A stretch of 64,000 nucleotides of DNA. It comes from Apium graveolens. Its lineage: Eukaryota > Streptophyta > Magnoliopsida > Apiales > Apiaceae. The position numbers and the translations under genes were made by a program. Below, one piece after another: positions 1-10,513 of the stretch. Numbering within the stretch: position 1 is the stretch's first letter; each line of letters begins with the position of its first letter. The DNA lies in the NCBI RefSeq assembly GCF_009905375.1, contig NC_133650.1, positions 66,963,669-67,027,668 on the forward strand, given 5' to 3'. The notes beneath the pieces were generated by a model. That model was not told where the DNA came from. It ran no database searches and was given only the letters and a program-made list of their open reading frames with translations.

Positions 1-1813
1 AGTTGCTGCTGAAGATGTAGAATCATTTCATTTACATAGGCCTACGGGCAAGACTATTGTTTGAAATAATTGTTATTTTGTTCCCTCGATTGTGAGGAAT
101 ATTATTCCCATGTTAGACTTGGCTGGATTTTCATTTATTATTGAGAATAATGAATGTTCTATTCTTAGAGATAATATTCTTTATGGATGTGGTGCTTTAA
201 ATAATGGTCTGTATGTATGTGACATAATTTATTTCAGATTGAACAAACTAATAAAAGAATAGGGTTGATGAAAATCTCACTTTATAGTGGCACTGCAGTC
301 TCCATTTAGTAGACATGGAGAGAGGACTGCAAATTTGCTAGGAATGGTACACACAGATGTATGTGGACCAATTTCTAAGCAAGCCATGGGTGGATTTTCG
401 TACTTCATTACTTTCATAGATGATAGATCTAGATTCGGATATGTGTTTGATGAAACACAAGTCTGAGGCCTTTGAAAAGTTCAAAGAATATAAGTATGAA
501 GTGGAGAAACAAGCAAACATATTATTATAACTCTTCGATCAAATTGAGGTGGTGAATAATTTAATGGAGTGTTTCTAGATTATCTCAAAGTAAATGGTAT
601 AGTCTCCCACTGGACTCCTCCAGATTGGTATCTGAAAGGAGAAATCGAACTTTGTTAGACATAGTTTGGTCAATGATGAGCTATGCAAATCTTCCAGTAT
701 TCCTATGGGGTTATGCATTGGAAACCTCAGCATATTTACTGAATATGGTGCCTTCCAAAATCGGTTCCTCAAACTTCGTATGAGATATGGAAAGAAAGGA
801 AACCGAGTCTTAAACACGTTAAGATTTGGGGATGTCCAGCTTATGTCAAGTAAGTTGACCCAGATAAGCTGGAATATCGATCCTTAAAATGTAGTTTTGT
901 GGGATATCCTAAAGAGACTTTAGGGTATTACTTTTACACCGATCATCGGGTGTTTGTCTCCAGACATGCTACCTTCTTGGAAAAGGAGTTTATCCTTGAA
1001 GGAAACAGTGGGAGCAAAATTGAACTTGATGAAGTTCAAGAAGCACAAACTACTACGGATCAAGTGGAAACACCTGTTCTGACTGAACAACCTTTTGTGG
1101 AACAGCCCATTCATAGATCAGGGAGAGTGTCTCGCCAACCTGAGAGGTAATATGGCCTTGTCATTGAGAATGACAATGAGTTGTCGATCATCGATGATGA
1201 CGACCCTGTGACCTATAATGAGGCTATGAGTAGTGTTGACTCAGAGAAATGGCATAGTGCCATGAAATCCAGAATGGAATCTATGTATACGGTATACAAA
1301 AGATAGATTATAGCATATGGCCAGGTGGAGACCTTTAAGGCCAGGCTTTTGGGAAAAGGATTCAAACAAAGTCAATGGATTGACTTTTATGAAACCTTTT
1401 ACCTGTAGCCCTGTTAAAATCAGTTCGGATTTTGCTTGCGATTCCTGCTTACTACGACTATGAGATCTGGCATATAGCCAGATGGTTTTCTTTCCAAGAG
1501 AAATGAAAGCCTAGTGTGTAAGCTACTGCGAACCATATGTGGTTTAAAGCAAGCTTCTCGAAAGATGGAACATTCGTTTTGATGAGACAATCAAAGAGTT
1601 TGATTTTATCAAAAACGAAGATGAACCATGCGTCTACAAAAGGGTTAGTGGGAGCGCGGTAACATTTCTTGTATTGTATTGAAATAGAGTTGACACACAT
1701 AACAACATAGCAGACCCACTCACAAAGCTACTTTATGAAAGTCACTTTGATCGTCATAAAGACAAGATGGGTATTAGATACCAGAGTGATTGACTTTAGT
1801 ACAAGTGGGAGAT
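1..1813 (+). pseudogene. Family A pol remnant (integrase to RT, deleted)
   Basis: This is a decayed Copia pol. The integrase core region lies at about 330-660, with the D-rich and GGE motifs broken by stops. An open stretch at 899-1150 (83 codons) reads GYPKETLGYYFYTDHRVF and the integrase C-terminal tail. RT begins near 1150 but is cut: the segment that should hold the MDVKTAFLNG region is missing at about 1470-1485, and the YVDD motif through most of RNase H is missing at about 1680. Compared with the fuller copy at 41857-45132 (minus), four deletions are visible, and all recur in the 12498-20484 copy. No active enzyme can come from it. Confidence 0.85.
1801..1813 (+). other. Polypurine tract, family A
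   Basis: ACAAGTGGGAGAT lies directly before the LTR start TGAAAGG. It is the usual plus-strand primer of Copia elements and is repeated unchanged at 18810-18822. Confidence 0.8.
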
Positions 1814-3488
1814 TGAAAGGAATATGTCCTAAGTCCAATCATGTATTAGGATTTAGGAATAACTTTTATGTAATATGTTTTGATTTCATTGATATTAAAA
1901 AAGACTTGTTTTGTTTTTATTACGGGCTTTATCTATTTAAGTGTTTAAATAAGATATACCGTAGTTTAGAGTAAAGCTTTTTATGGATTATGATGAGATC
2001 ATAATAGTGAGACCTAAAAAGATGATAACTCTAAACTTAAATAGTTCCTGGTCATAGGATTACTAACTGGTAATTAATAATCCGCAAAGATCGGTACATA
2101 CTATGCTTGCTTCATTATGAAGGATGTCTGTTCTCATTGACATTTGTGTGGTGACACTATAGCTAGTATGTAGGTGCTTATTATAGAATAAGTTCACTGA
2201 ACATGACTCGCCCAGCTGAATAACTGATGGAGTTCATTCATGTGTCAGCAGTTGTTCGCTTAGTGATAGTTGTACAAGTATCCTTAGACTTGAGGTTATC
2301 ATAGTCATCTTGTGTACACTGAACTATGCTTTGGTTTAGTTCTTAGTCTCCAGGGACAATTATTAGGGCTCTTCTGGGTATAGGAATTTGTACACGAAGA
2401 TAGTGTATGATCAATAAAGGATCTACCCCTTCCAGTGAAGGAAGCGAATGTTCAAGGCTGATCCACTTATGCTAGTTCAGGAATCTCTGGCCAGAGTGAA
2501 TGAAATTAGAAAGGAGTTTCTAATTTGCATAGAACTACGCATAGTAAATGGTAAGCAAGTGATTGAATTAGATAGGCTTGACACGAGATCCATGACTTGT
2601 ATTTAATCGGGACATTGTAGGGTTGAAGGAGTTTATTGTACGGTAACTATTCACTGACAGGTTCTTGGTATTCTAAGCAGTGAATTCATATTATCCGGAT
2701 AGTCGCGATATGTTGAGAAGCATCACTCACGATGTTGAATAAATGTGATTAATTAAATAATCATATTTAATAAATTAGAGAATTTATATAAATAATGATA
2801 AAATAGTTTTATTATTATTTATTTCTACTACCGACTTAATATTGAACCTACAGGGTCACACCATAAAAAGAGAATGATTTAATGGTGGAGGAATTAATTA
2901 ATAATGGCTAATAATTATTTATTTGTGAAATAAATAATTAATTGGCAAATTTAATGATTGATTAAATGAGATTTAATTGATTATAAATTAATTAAGAAAA
3001 GTTCTTAATATTATTAATTAAAGGATTTAATTTTTGGAAATTAAATCAAGAGAGAGAATTATTTCTAAAGTGTTTAGAAAAAGGATTAATAATTAAAAGG
3101 TGTTTTAATTATTAATAAGAATAATAAATGGGATAATAATAATAATAATATTTATGGGAAAATTTCAGCTGAAAATTTTGCCTATAAATACTCTATTATA
3201 GACCCTATTTTATTCTAACCCACATCAAACCCGAAAACCCAAAAAGTTTGGAAAACCCAATTCTCTCCACCTTCTTCCTCCTCCTTAACATCGTTTTCTT
3301 GGTGGATACCGGTGGAGTGCTTCACACTTGAGGAGCAACTGCTAAGGATCTCTGATCGTTGTCTCCGAATTATTTTTAAAGGTTAGATTCGATCCCTCGA
3401 ATTTTTATTCACGATTTATATGCTTTTATTTGGATTTTGTATGTGTAAAAGTGTTTTGCCATGACCCTGCTGCGTTAAAAATTCAACA
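1814..3488 (+). repeat. LTR of family A (copy 1)
   Basis: The LTR starts TGAAAGGAATATGTCC and ends TTCAACA, about 1.67 kb. It aligns along its whole length with 4164-5825, 12498-14160 and 18823-20484. A TATA box (TATAAATA, 3183-3190) lies near the 3' end, followed by a CT-rich stretch. The base after it (3489) is pol sequence, not a primer-binding site or flank, which marks a rearrangement junction. Confidence 0.92.
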
Positions 3489-4163
3489 CCTGAGAAGTAT
3501 TATGGCCTTGTCATTGAGAATGACAATGAGTTGTCGATCATTGATGATGACGACCCTGTAACCTATAATGAGGCTATGAGTAGTGTCGACTCAGAGAAAT
3601 GGCCTAGTGCCATGAAATCCGGAATGGAATCTATGTATACGGTATACAAAAGATAGATTATAGCAGATGGCCAGGTGGAGACCTTTAAGGCCAGGCTTTT
3701 GGCAAAAGGATTCAAACAAAGGCAATGAATTGACTTTGATGAAACTTTTTACCTATAGCCCTGTTAAAATCAGTTCGGATTTTGCTTGCGATTGCTGCTT
3801 ACTACGACTATGAGATCTGGCATATAGCCAGATGGTTTTCTTTCCAAGGGAAATGAAAGCCTAGTGTGTAAGCTACTGCGAACCATATGTGGTTTAAAGC
3901 AAGCTTCTCGAAAGATGGAACATTCGTTTTGATGAGACAATCAAAGAGTTTGATTTTATCAAAAACGTAGATGAACCATGCGTCTACAAAAGGGTTAGTG
4001 GGAGCGCGGTAACATTTCTTATATTGTATTGAATTAGAGTTGACACACATAACAACATAGCAGACCCACTCACAAAGCTACTTTATGAAAGTCACTTTGA
4101 TCGTCATAAAGACTAGATGGGTATTAGATACCAGAGTGATTGGCTATAGTACAAATGGGAGAT
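3489..4163 (+). pseudogene. Family A pol remnant, duplicated copy
   Basis: This repeats 1139-1813 nearly base for base, starting at the codons for the integrase-RT linker (PEKYYGLVIENDNEL) and running through the deleted RT to the polypurine tract (4151-4163, ACAAATGGGAGAT, with one change from the standard tract). It has the same internal deletions and stops as the first copy. It starts immediately after an LTR end, so it arose by tandem duplication and not by a separate insertion. Confidence 0.85.
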
Positions 4164-5825
4164 TGAAAGGAATATGTCCTAAGTCCAATCATGAATTAGG
4201 ATTTAGGAATAACTTCCTGTGTAATCTGTTTTGATTTCATTGATATTAATAAAAGACTTGTTTTGTTTTTATTACGGGCTCTATCTATTTAAGTGTTTAA
4301 ATAAGATATACCATAGTTTAGAGTAAAGCTTTTTATGGATTATGATGAGATCATAATAGTGAGACCTAAAAGATGATAACTCTAAACTTAAATAGTTCCT
4401 GGTTGTAGGATTACTATTTGGTAATTAATAATCTGCAGAGATCGGTACATACTATGCTTGCTTCATTATGAAGGATGTCTGTTCTCATAGACATTTGTGT
4501 GGTGACACTATAACTAGTATGTAGGTGCTTATTATAGAATAAGTTCACTGAACATGACTCGCACAGCTGAACAACTGATGGAGTTCACTCACGTGTCAGC
4601 AGTTGTTCACATAGTGATAGTTGTACAAGTATCCTTAGACTTGAGGTCATCATAGTCATCTTGTGTTCACTGAACTATGCTTTGGTTTAGTTCTTAGTCT
4701 CCAGGGACAATTATTAGGGCTCTACTGGGTATAGAAATTTGTACACGAAGATAATGTATGATCAATAAAGGATCTACCCCCTCTAGTGAAAGAATCGAAT
4801 GTTCAAGGCTGATCCACTTATGCTAGTTCAGGAATCTTTGGCCTGAGTAAATGAAATTAGAAAGGAGTTTCTAATTTGCATAGAACTAAGCATAGTAAAT
4901 GGTAAGCAAGTGATTGATTTAGATAGGCTTGACACGAGATCCATGCCTTGTATTTAATCGGGACATTGTAGGGTAGAAAGAGTTTATTGTACGGTAACTA
5001 TTCACTGAATAGGTTCTTGGTATTCTAAGCAGTGAATTCATATTATCCGGATAGTCGCGATATGCTGAGAAGTATCCCTCACGATGTAGAATAAATGTGA
5101 TTAATTAATTAATCATATTTAATAAATTAGAGAATTTATATAAATAATGATAAAATAGTTTTATTATTATTTATTTCTACTATCGGCTTAATATTGAACC
5201 TACAGGGTCACACCATAAAAAGAGAATGATTTTATGGTGGAGGAATTAATTAATAATGGCTAATAATTATGTATTTGTGAAATAAATAATTAATTGGCAA
5301 ATTTAATAATTGATTAAATGAGATTTAATTGATTATAAATTAATTAAGAAAAGTTCTTAATATTATTAATTAAGGATTTAATTTTTGGAAATTAAATCAA
5401 GAGAGAGAATTATTTCTAAACTGTTTAGAAAAAGGATTAATAATTAAAAGGTGTTTTAATTATTAATGAGAATAATAAATGGGATAATAATAATAATATT
5501 TATGGGAAAATTTCAGCTGGAAATTTTACCTATATATACACTATTATAAACCCTATTTTGATTCGAACCCAAAAACCCAAAAGTTTTAGAAAACCGAATT
5601 CTTTCCACCTCCTCCTCCTCCTTAACGTCGTTTTCTTGGTGGATACCGGTGGAGTGCTTCACGTTTGAGGAGCAGCTGCTAAGGATCTCCGAACGTTTCT
5701 ATTGGATCGCATATTAAAGGTTGGTAATCGATCCCTACGTTTTTACCACAATTTATATGCTATTATTTGGATTTAATATGTGTAAAAGTGTTTTGCCATG
5801 CCTCCGCTGCGATTAAAATCCAACA
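4164..5825 (+). repeat. LTR of family A (copy 2)
   Basis: The LTR starts TGAAAGGAATATGTCC and ends AATCCAACA, 1662 bp. The sequence after 5825 belongs to the F LTR. The left flank of the whole element is outside the window, so the target-site duplication cannot be checked. Confidence 0.92.
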
Positions 5826-6985
5826 AGTTTTGACTAGTTTCTTAAGCGACCGTGGTCTAAATTCGACTTATGTTGTTGTTCATAGGTTACCGGACCCACT
5901 TTAAGCTTAAGTCTACCCCGGAGGCAAGTTTTCTACCCATTATACTGTTGTTGTGATGTATATATGTATATGCATTATCTTGCGATAAGTGCATGATTGT
6001 TATTAGCAAATCTTGCGATATATTGGAGCATGTTGATATGATATATATGCATGCCTTTTTCGTAATCTTGATATCTTGTTATCGATTCAATTGCTTATAA
6101 ACTGTATAATACTTATGTTATAGATAAGTAGTAGTTGCGTATACCCTTAGTATAGGGGACCCAAAGGTGAACATTTTTCTAAACCAGGAGTCGATGTTCT
6201 CGAGTATAATATATGTATTTATATATATATATATAGTTTTTTATAACTATTAATCGAATAAGGTATATTTGATGGTTTTGAATAATAATCAAACTTATTT
6301 TCGATTATTCAAAAAAGGATCGTACTTTCATATAAGTATATATTTTGTTATTTATTATTCGTTTCAAGTATGAGTTTTAAAACTTCTACTTTAATTATTT
6401 TTTAAAAATATTATCCTATATGGGAATATTATTTAAATAATAATATTCAGATTTTTTCTAATACATCCGGACTAATTTATTTTATTAGATCATCATTAGT
6501 CTAAATATTCTTTAAAATGTTTTCGAGTCTTCAAAATGATTTTAAAAAGTTAAAGCGGATCCCAAAACTTGTTTTCAAATTTAAGATCTCCCTTTTGAAG
6601 GGGACTTGAATACTTGCTCAAAAATCTAAGGGATCCGGCTCTGTGGTGTATTTTATATTTGCAATGAGGTTGCTGTTTGAGAAAACAATTTGATTACTTG
6701 CCCAACATTCGGGAAGTAAGTCGGCATAAGCGACAGGCCGGGGTACGGTCTATGAAGGTGTAAGAGGCTGGGTGACAGTCCATCCACGCGTGAGTGGGCG
6801 GGTAACGATCTAGCGCGAGGTCCTAATGCAGCCAGGGTAATGACCGGTGAGGAATTCATCCATCTACAGTAGAAAAGGTTACTTAATAGGTACCTTTGCC
6901 TGATCAGCAAGATATCGGGTTTATGCCAAAATTTTCTTCTTTCCAAATTCATTGGGTATTGTAACTCTGTTTATACTTTTCATAA
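5826..6985 (-). repeat. F: part of a Gypsy-type LTR, inner piece
   Basis: This is non-coding, AT-rich DNA without convincing ORFs. With 27505-27843 it formed one unit before B inserted: the 5-bp CATAA at 6981-6985 recurs at 27505-27509. It holds a GC-richer patch (about 6730-6850) with imperfect repeats of a GGGTAACGATCTA-like string, and AT runs near 6219-6236. It is cut on the left by the family A element at 5825. I call it an LTR only because the far end (27843) has the look of a Gypsy LTR terminus; the partner LTR is not in the window. Confidence 0.5.
6981..6985. repeat. Target-site duplication of B (CATAA)
   Basis: CATAA lies directly before the TG of the B 5' LTR and recurs exactly at 27505-27509, directly after the CA of the 3' LTR. 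This fixes both ends of B. Confidence 0.95.
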
Positions 6986-7088
6986 TGTTGTGCATATGTT
7001 GTGTACTTGATGATTTCATAAACAAAACATCTAAGTAGATTTTACTTAGTGAACTAATGTAGCACTTGACGGATAAGAATTATAGTCC

Positions 7089-7441
7089 CGACGGATAACT
7101 CATTATAGTCCCGACGGATGTTATCTTATTATCCATCGAGTGAGTAGCTTATGTAATAATAAGTCTGTAGCACAGTTCTGTATACATCTTTGTATAGATT
7201 CTGTAGTAGCCAATAAGTCATGTTGGCTTTAACTAGATATGCAGAATAGGTTGATTAATTGTATATAAATGATGTCTTGTAATTCTGCATAAGTGAAATG
7301 AAGTCAAGTGCCAAAATAGCTACCGACGGATGATTAACAAAGCCATCGACGGATGATCAAATGACTATCAACTGATGTTTAATATAGCGGTCGACGGATG
7401 ATCAATGAAGCCATCAACAGATGTTCAGAAAATCGACGGAT
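7089..7441 (+). promoter_or_regulatory. CGACGGAT octamer cluster in B U3
   Basis: Six exact CGACGGAT copies lie at 7089, 7112, 7324, 7347, 7392 and 7434, with variants such as CAACGGAT (7453, 7473) and the reverse form ATCCATCG (7131). All exact copies point the same way and sit 220-570 bp upstream of the TATA box. The position suggests enhancer sites, but the binding factor is unknown. Confidence 0.6.
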
Positions 7442-7659
7442 GATCATATATCCAACGGATATTCATAAAGTCCAACGGATGATCATATAAAGAATTCAAA
7501 CAGCAGTTGAACAGTGAAAACTGAGCACAGCCGTCGAGATGTATACAAATCTACTGTGGAAGCCCATTAACTGGGTAAAAGAGGACGGAAAGTAGCAAAG
7601 CTTAAGACTGATAGTTTTTATATTTGTTCAATCTTTTTGACTTTGTAATCTTGGTAATA

Positions 7660-7667
7660 TATATAAA
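7660..7667 (+). promoter_or_regulatory. TATA box of B 5' LTR
   Basis: TATATAAA is followed within about 30 nt by an A-rich leader and is kept in the 3' LTR (27126-27133). A TATA-like string occurs in the same place in the LTR of D (56061-56068, minus). Transcription would start near 7690-7700. Confidence 0.55.
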
Positions 7668-8041
7668 CCAAGAACGTAGCAAATAAGAATAACACAGCTG
7701 AGATACAAAAAGAGAGAAATCTTTGTAAGCAAAATCCTTAGCATTTCCCTGTATTCTCAGCAGTTCGATTTGTAAGCAGCTGTGAGCATTCTTGCACACA
7801 GAGTCCTCTCGATATATAATATATCTCTGGTGGAATTGTTTAAATCCACTAGAAAGTTTTTAAAGACTCTTGTTTTTAATTACTTATATTTTGATTCAAT
7901 TAAGTTTTTATTCCGTATTGCGCTAATCAAAACACTTATATCTATATTCGAGTTGAACATTTTTATTTTGAGAAAAAGGTTCAAGAATTCCATTCAACCC
8001 CCCTTCTTTAATTCTTGCTATATTGTTAAGGGACTAACAAT

Positions 8042-8053
8042 TGGTATCAGAGC
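8042..8053 (+). other. Primer-binding site of B
   Basis: TGGTATCAGAGC lies two bases after the LTR end. It matches the 3' end of plant initiator tRNA-Met, the usual primer of plant Copia elements. Confidence 0.9.
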
Positions 8054-8100
8054 AAGCTCTTAATCTACAAAGAGTTTAAAGATCAAAACAATTCAGCAAG

Positions 8101-9261
8101 ATGAACAAGAAAGACGTTGGAGTCAAGATTCCTTTTCTAGATAAAGATAATTACCATCATTGGAAGGTAAAGATGCATCTTCATATGCTTTCTCAAGATG
8201 AGGCCTATGTGGACTGCATAGAAAAAGGTCCTCATGTTCCAATGAGAGCTGCAACAGGAAACGAGCCATCATTTCCCAAGCCAAGGCACGAATGGTCTGA
8301 TCCTGACATTGAACAAGTCAGGAAGGATAAAAAGGCCATGAACATTCTGTTCAATGGAGTTGATGCAGACATGTTTGACAACATTATTAACTGCAAAACT
8401 TCCAAGGAAGTCTGGGATACTATACAGATAATCTATGATGGCACCGGGCAAGTTAGAGAAAATAAAATGCAGCTCTTGATTCAGCAATATGAGCATTTTC
8501 ACAATGAGGAAAGTGAGTCACTCACTGACATTTTTAGTAGATTCCAAAAACTACTAAATGCTCTTAAGTTGCATGGAAGAGTCTATCAGACTAAAGACTC
8601 TAATCTGAAATTCCTTAGATCTCTTCCAAAGGAATGGAAACCAATGACAGTCTCATTAAGAAACTCACAAGATTATAAAGAGTTTACTTTGGAGAGATTG
8701 TATGGCATCCTGAAGACCTATGAGCTTGAGATAGAGAAGGATGAAAGGATGGAGAAAGGAAAGAAGAAAGGAGGATCCATTGCACTAGTTGCTAATTTGG
8801 AAAAAGAGAAGGAAGTGAAGATGGAAGCTGTTGAGTCAACTTCTAAGGTCTGTGAAAGCAAGGGCAAGGGGATTGTAGTAGAAAGTGAAGATTCATTGAG
8901 TCAAGATGACATGAAGGACATTGATGAGCACTTAGCATTTCTTTCCAGGATATTTTTCAAGCTTAAGTTTAAGAAGAACTTTGGAGCAGCTAAACCAAAT
9001 ATAAACATGGTGGATAAGTCAAAATTCAAATGTTTCAAATGTGGCTTGGCAGGGCATTTTGCAAATGAGTGTAGAAAGTCAGATTCCAGTAAGAAAAGGT
9101 TTGAGTCTGTGGATTATAAGCAAAAATACTTTGATCTACTCAAACAAAAGGAAAGGGCTTTTATTACACAAGAGAATGACTGGGCAGCAGATGGTTTGGA
9201 TGAAGATGAAGATGTCAGCTATGTCAATCTAGCCCTAATGGCCAAGTCTGATGAAATATAG
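8101..9261 (+). CDS. gag: B gag, N-terminal and capsid part with zinc knuckle
   Basis: This encodes the structural Gag of a Copia element, which packages element RNA into cytoplasmic virus-like particles. The ORF of 386 codons starts at the first ATG after the PBS (MNKKDVGVKIPFLDKDNYHHW). Residues 1-220 form the UBN2-type gag domain (KEVWDTIQIIYDG, SLTDIFSRFQKLLNALK, LERLYGILKTYELEI). A lysine- and glutamate-rich segment follows, then a CCHC zinc knuckle (Cys311, Cys314, His319, Cys324). It ends in an early TAG at 9259. Further gag sequence continues at 9262-10499, so the natural protein was about 800 residues. D has the same domain order. Confidence is high for the family and low that this truncated form works. 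Confidence 0.9.
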   Translation: MNKKDVGVKIPFLDKDNYHHWKVKMHLHMLSQDEAYVDCIEKGPHVPMRAATGNEPSFPKPRHEWSDPDIEQVRKDKKAMNILFNGVDADMFDNIINCKTSKEVWDTIQIIYDGTGQVRENKMQLLIQQYEHFHNEESESLTDIFSRFQKLLNALKLHGRVYQTKDSNLKFLRSLPKEWKPMTVSLRNSQDYKEFTLERLYGILKTYELEIEKDERMEKGKKKGGSIALVANLEKEKEVKMEAVESTSKVCESKGKGIVVESEDSLSQDDMKDIDEHLAFLSRIFFKLKFKKNFGAAKPNINMVDKSKFKCFKCGLAGHFANECRKSDSSKKRFESVDYKQKYFDLLKQKERAFITQENDWAADGLDEDEDVSYVNLALMAKSDEI

Positions 9262-9569
9262 AAAAGTTCCTCAAGCAATTAGGTAATTACTACGAACCTT
9301 GCACATTTATCTGAAGCTGAGTGTAATGATGCCATAAATGACATGTCTACAGAATTATATCATTTACGTGTTACACTTAAGTCTCTTACTAAATAAAATG
9401 TTAAAATCAAAGAAAACAACTTGTTTTTAAGTGAGAGGAATAATGTGCTTGAGTCTCAGTTTGTTGATTTTGAGAAACTAAGGATTGAGTGTAAGATTGC
9501 CAAGGAGGAATTAACTGAGTCCTTAAAAAGGAAGAGATTTTAAAGAAGCAGCTCGAGCGTGAACAAGAG
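9262..9569 (+). pseudogene. B gag, broken middle segment
   Basis: This continues gag in the frame of 8101 but with several stops (for example TAG at 9283). It reads like the coiled-coil segment of the SIRE gag (ECNDAINDMSTELYHLR, ERNNVLESQFVDFEKLRIEC). A one-base loss in the A run near 9522 moves the frame into that of 9570-10499. Confidence 0.7.
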
Positions 9570-10499
9570 GTGACTAAAGCATGGAATACATCCAGGGATG
9601 TCCATGCTCAAATCACCAAAGTTCAAGGAATTGAGTCTTTTTATGATGAAGCCTGGAAAAAGAGTAAAGAGAAACTAGAACCTAATTTGGTAGATGGTTT
9701 GCTGACAGATGTAGACTCGACAGATGATGAGGACTATCTGTCGGATAACAAAAAGTATTATCCATCGAAAGATGAAAATCCTCATCCGTCGGCTGTGACC
9801 AAGCCCATTAGCAAAGCCAAACTAATCAAGCTAAATGAGAAGTATGGGTCTGTTTCCAAGAACTTTGTCTCAGGAGAGTCAAGTCAAGTTAAGAAAGGAA
9901 AAATGGCTAATGTTGGTCACATGACTGTCAAACAGCTAAGTGACAGACTTGAGAAAATTGAGATAAAAATAGAGACTAAAAGGAAAAACAACAGGAATGG
10001 TAAAGTAGGGATTAACAAACACAATAACTACAGACCTGATAAATATGCTCCTAGAAAAATCTGTGTCAAGTGTGGTAGTGTAAATCATTTATCTGTTAAT
10101 TGCAAATCTGCCATGCCTACTCCCATGTCTGTTCAGTCTCAATTTCCTAACATGAATGCAATGCCTCCCATGTCTGTTAATGCTATGCCTACACAGAACA
10201 TGAATGCACAGTTTGCTAATATGCCATTTGCACCTAATCCATATTATGTTGCATACAGTATGCCTCAAATGCCATTTAGCATACCTTACTGGAATAACAT
10301 GTTTACACCAAGCATGCCATTTCCTGTTAGCCATAATATGCATGATAATTCTATTGCATTAAATGGTTTCAAAGGCCAAACCCAAATGACTAAGGAAGAA
10401 TCTGAAATTCCTAAGTCAAATGAGTTAAGACCTAAGAAACAAAAGAAGAAAGCTAACAAGGCAGGACCCAAGGAAACTTGGGTACCAAAATCAACTTGA
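9570..10499 (+). CDS. gag: B gag, C-terminal part with second zinc knuckle
   Basis: This 309-codon open segment is the C-terminal third of gag, not a separate gene; its ATG is internal. It holds a charged acidic stretch with octamer-containing codons (9784), then a KIETKRKNNRNGKVG basic patch and a second CCHC knuckle (Cys165, Cys168, His173, Cys178; CVKCGSVNHLSVNC). A Met/Pro/Asn-rich linker (about residues 185-270) and a lysine-rich tail follow. The TGA at 10497 sits where D has a serine codon, so this stop is probably a late mutation. Pol follows in another frame (10514). Confidence 0.8.
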   Translation: MTKAWNTSRDVHAQITKVQGIESFYDEAWKKSKEKLEPNLVDGLLTDVDSTDDEDYLSDNKKYYPSKDENPHPSAVTKPISKAKLIKLNEKYGSVSKNFVSGESSQVKKGKMANVGHMTVKQLSDRLEKIEIKIETKRKNNRNGKVGINKHNNYRPDKYAPRKICVKCGSVNHLSVNCKSAMPTPMSVQSQFPNMNAMPPMSVNAMPTQNMNAQFANMPFAPNPYYVAYSMPQMPFSIPYWNNMFTPSMPFPVSHNMHDNSIALNGFKGQTQMTKEESEIPKSNELRPKKQKKKANKAGPKETWVPKST

Positions 10500-10513
10500 T
10501 TTGATTTTGATGT

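Larger units (their letters stand above)
1..5825 (+). mobile_element. Ty1/Copia family A, 3' part, tandemly duplicated
   Basis: The window opens inside this element at the point equivalent to about 17008 of the complete family A copy (12498-20484). It runs through degenerate integrase/RT sequence to an LTR (1814-3488), then back into the same pol segment (3489-4163) and a second LTR (4164-5825). The unit 1139-3488 is therefore repeated head-to-tail as 3489-5825. Its 5' LTR and gag lie outside the window. It shares the internal pol deletions of the 12498-20484 copy, so both descend from one deleted ancestor. Confidence 0.9.
6986..8039 (+). repeat. B 5' LTR
   Basis: It starts TGTTGTGCATATG and ends GGACTAACA. 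The U3 part carries six exact CGACGGAT octamers (7089, 7112, 7324, 7347, 7392, 7434) and several one-base variants, many followed by TGATCA. The TATA box is at 7660-7667. The PBS follows two bases after the LTR end. Confidence 0.95.

Noticed and set aside
1458..1700. Minus-strand 80-codon open stretch repeated at 3808-4050 and 18467-18709
   Set aside because: It is antisense to the deleted RT remnant; its repetition follows from the element copies and not from gene function.
7089..7480. Repeats with regular cores that might suggest a CRISPR array
   Set aside because: Units are 8 bp, spacing is irregular, they occur in both orientations and inside genes, and the DNA is a plant retrotransposon.
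8042..8053. tRNA-like sequence beside LTRs (also at 14162, 36205, 47033, 55691)
   Set aside because: Only 12 bases complementary to a tRNA 3' end, in the standard place of a primer-binding site. No cloverleaf.
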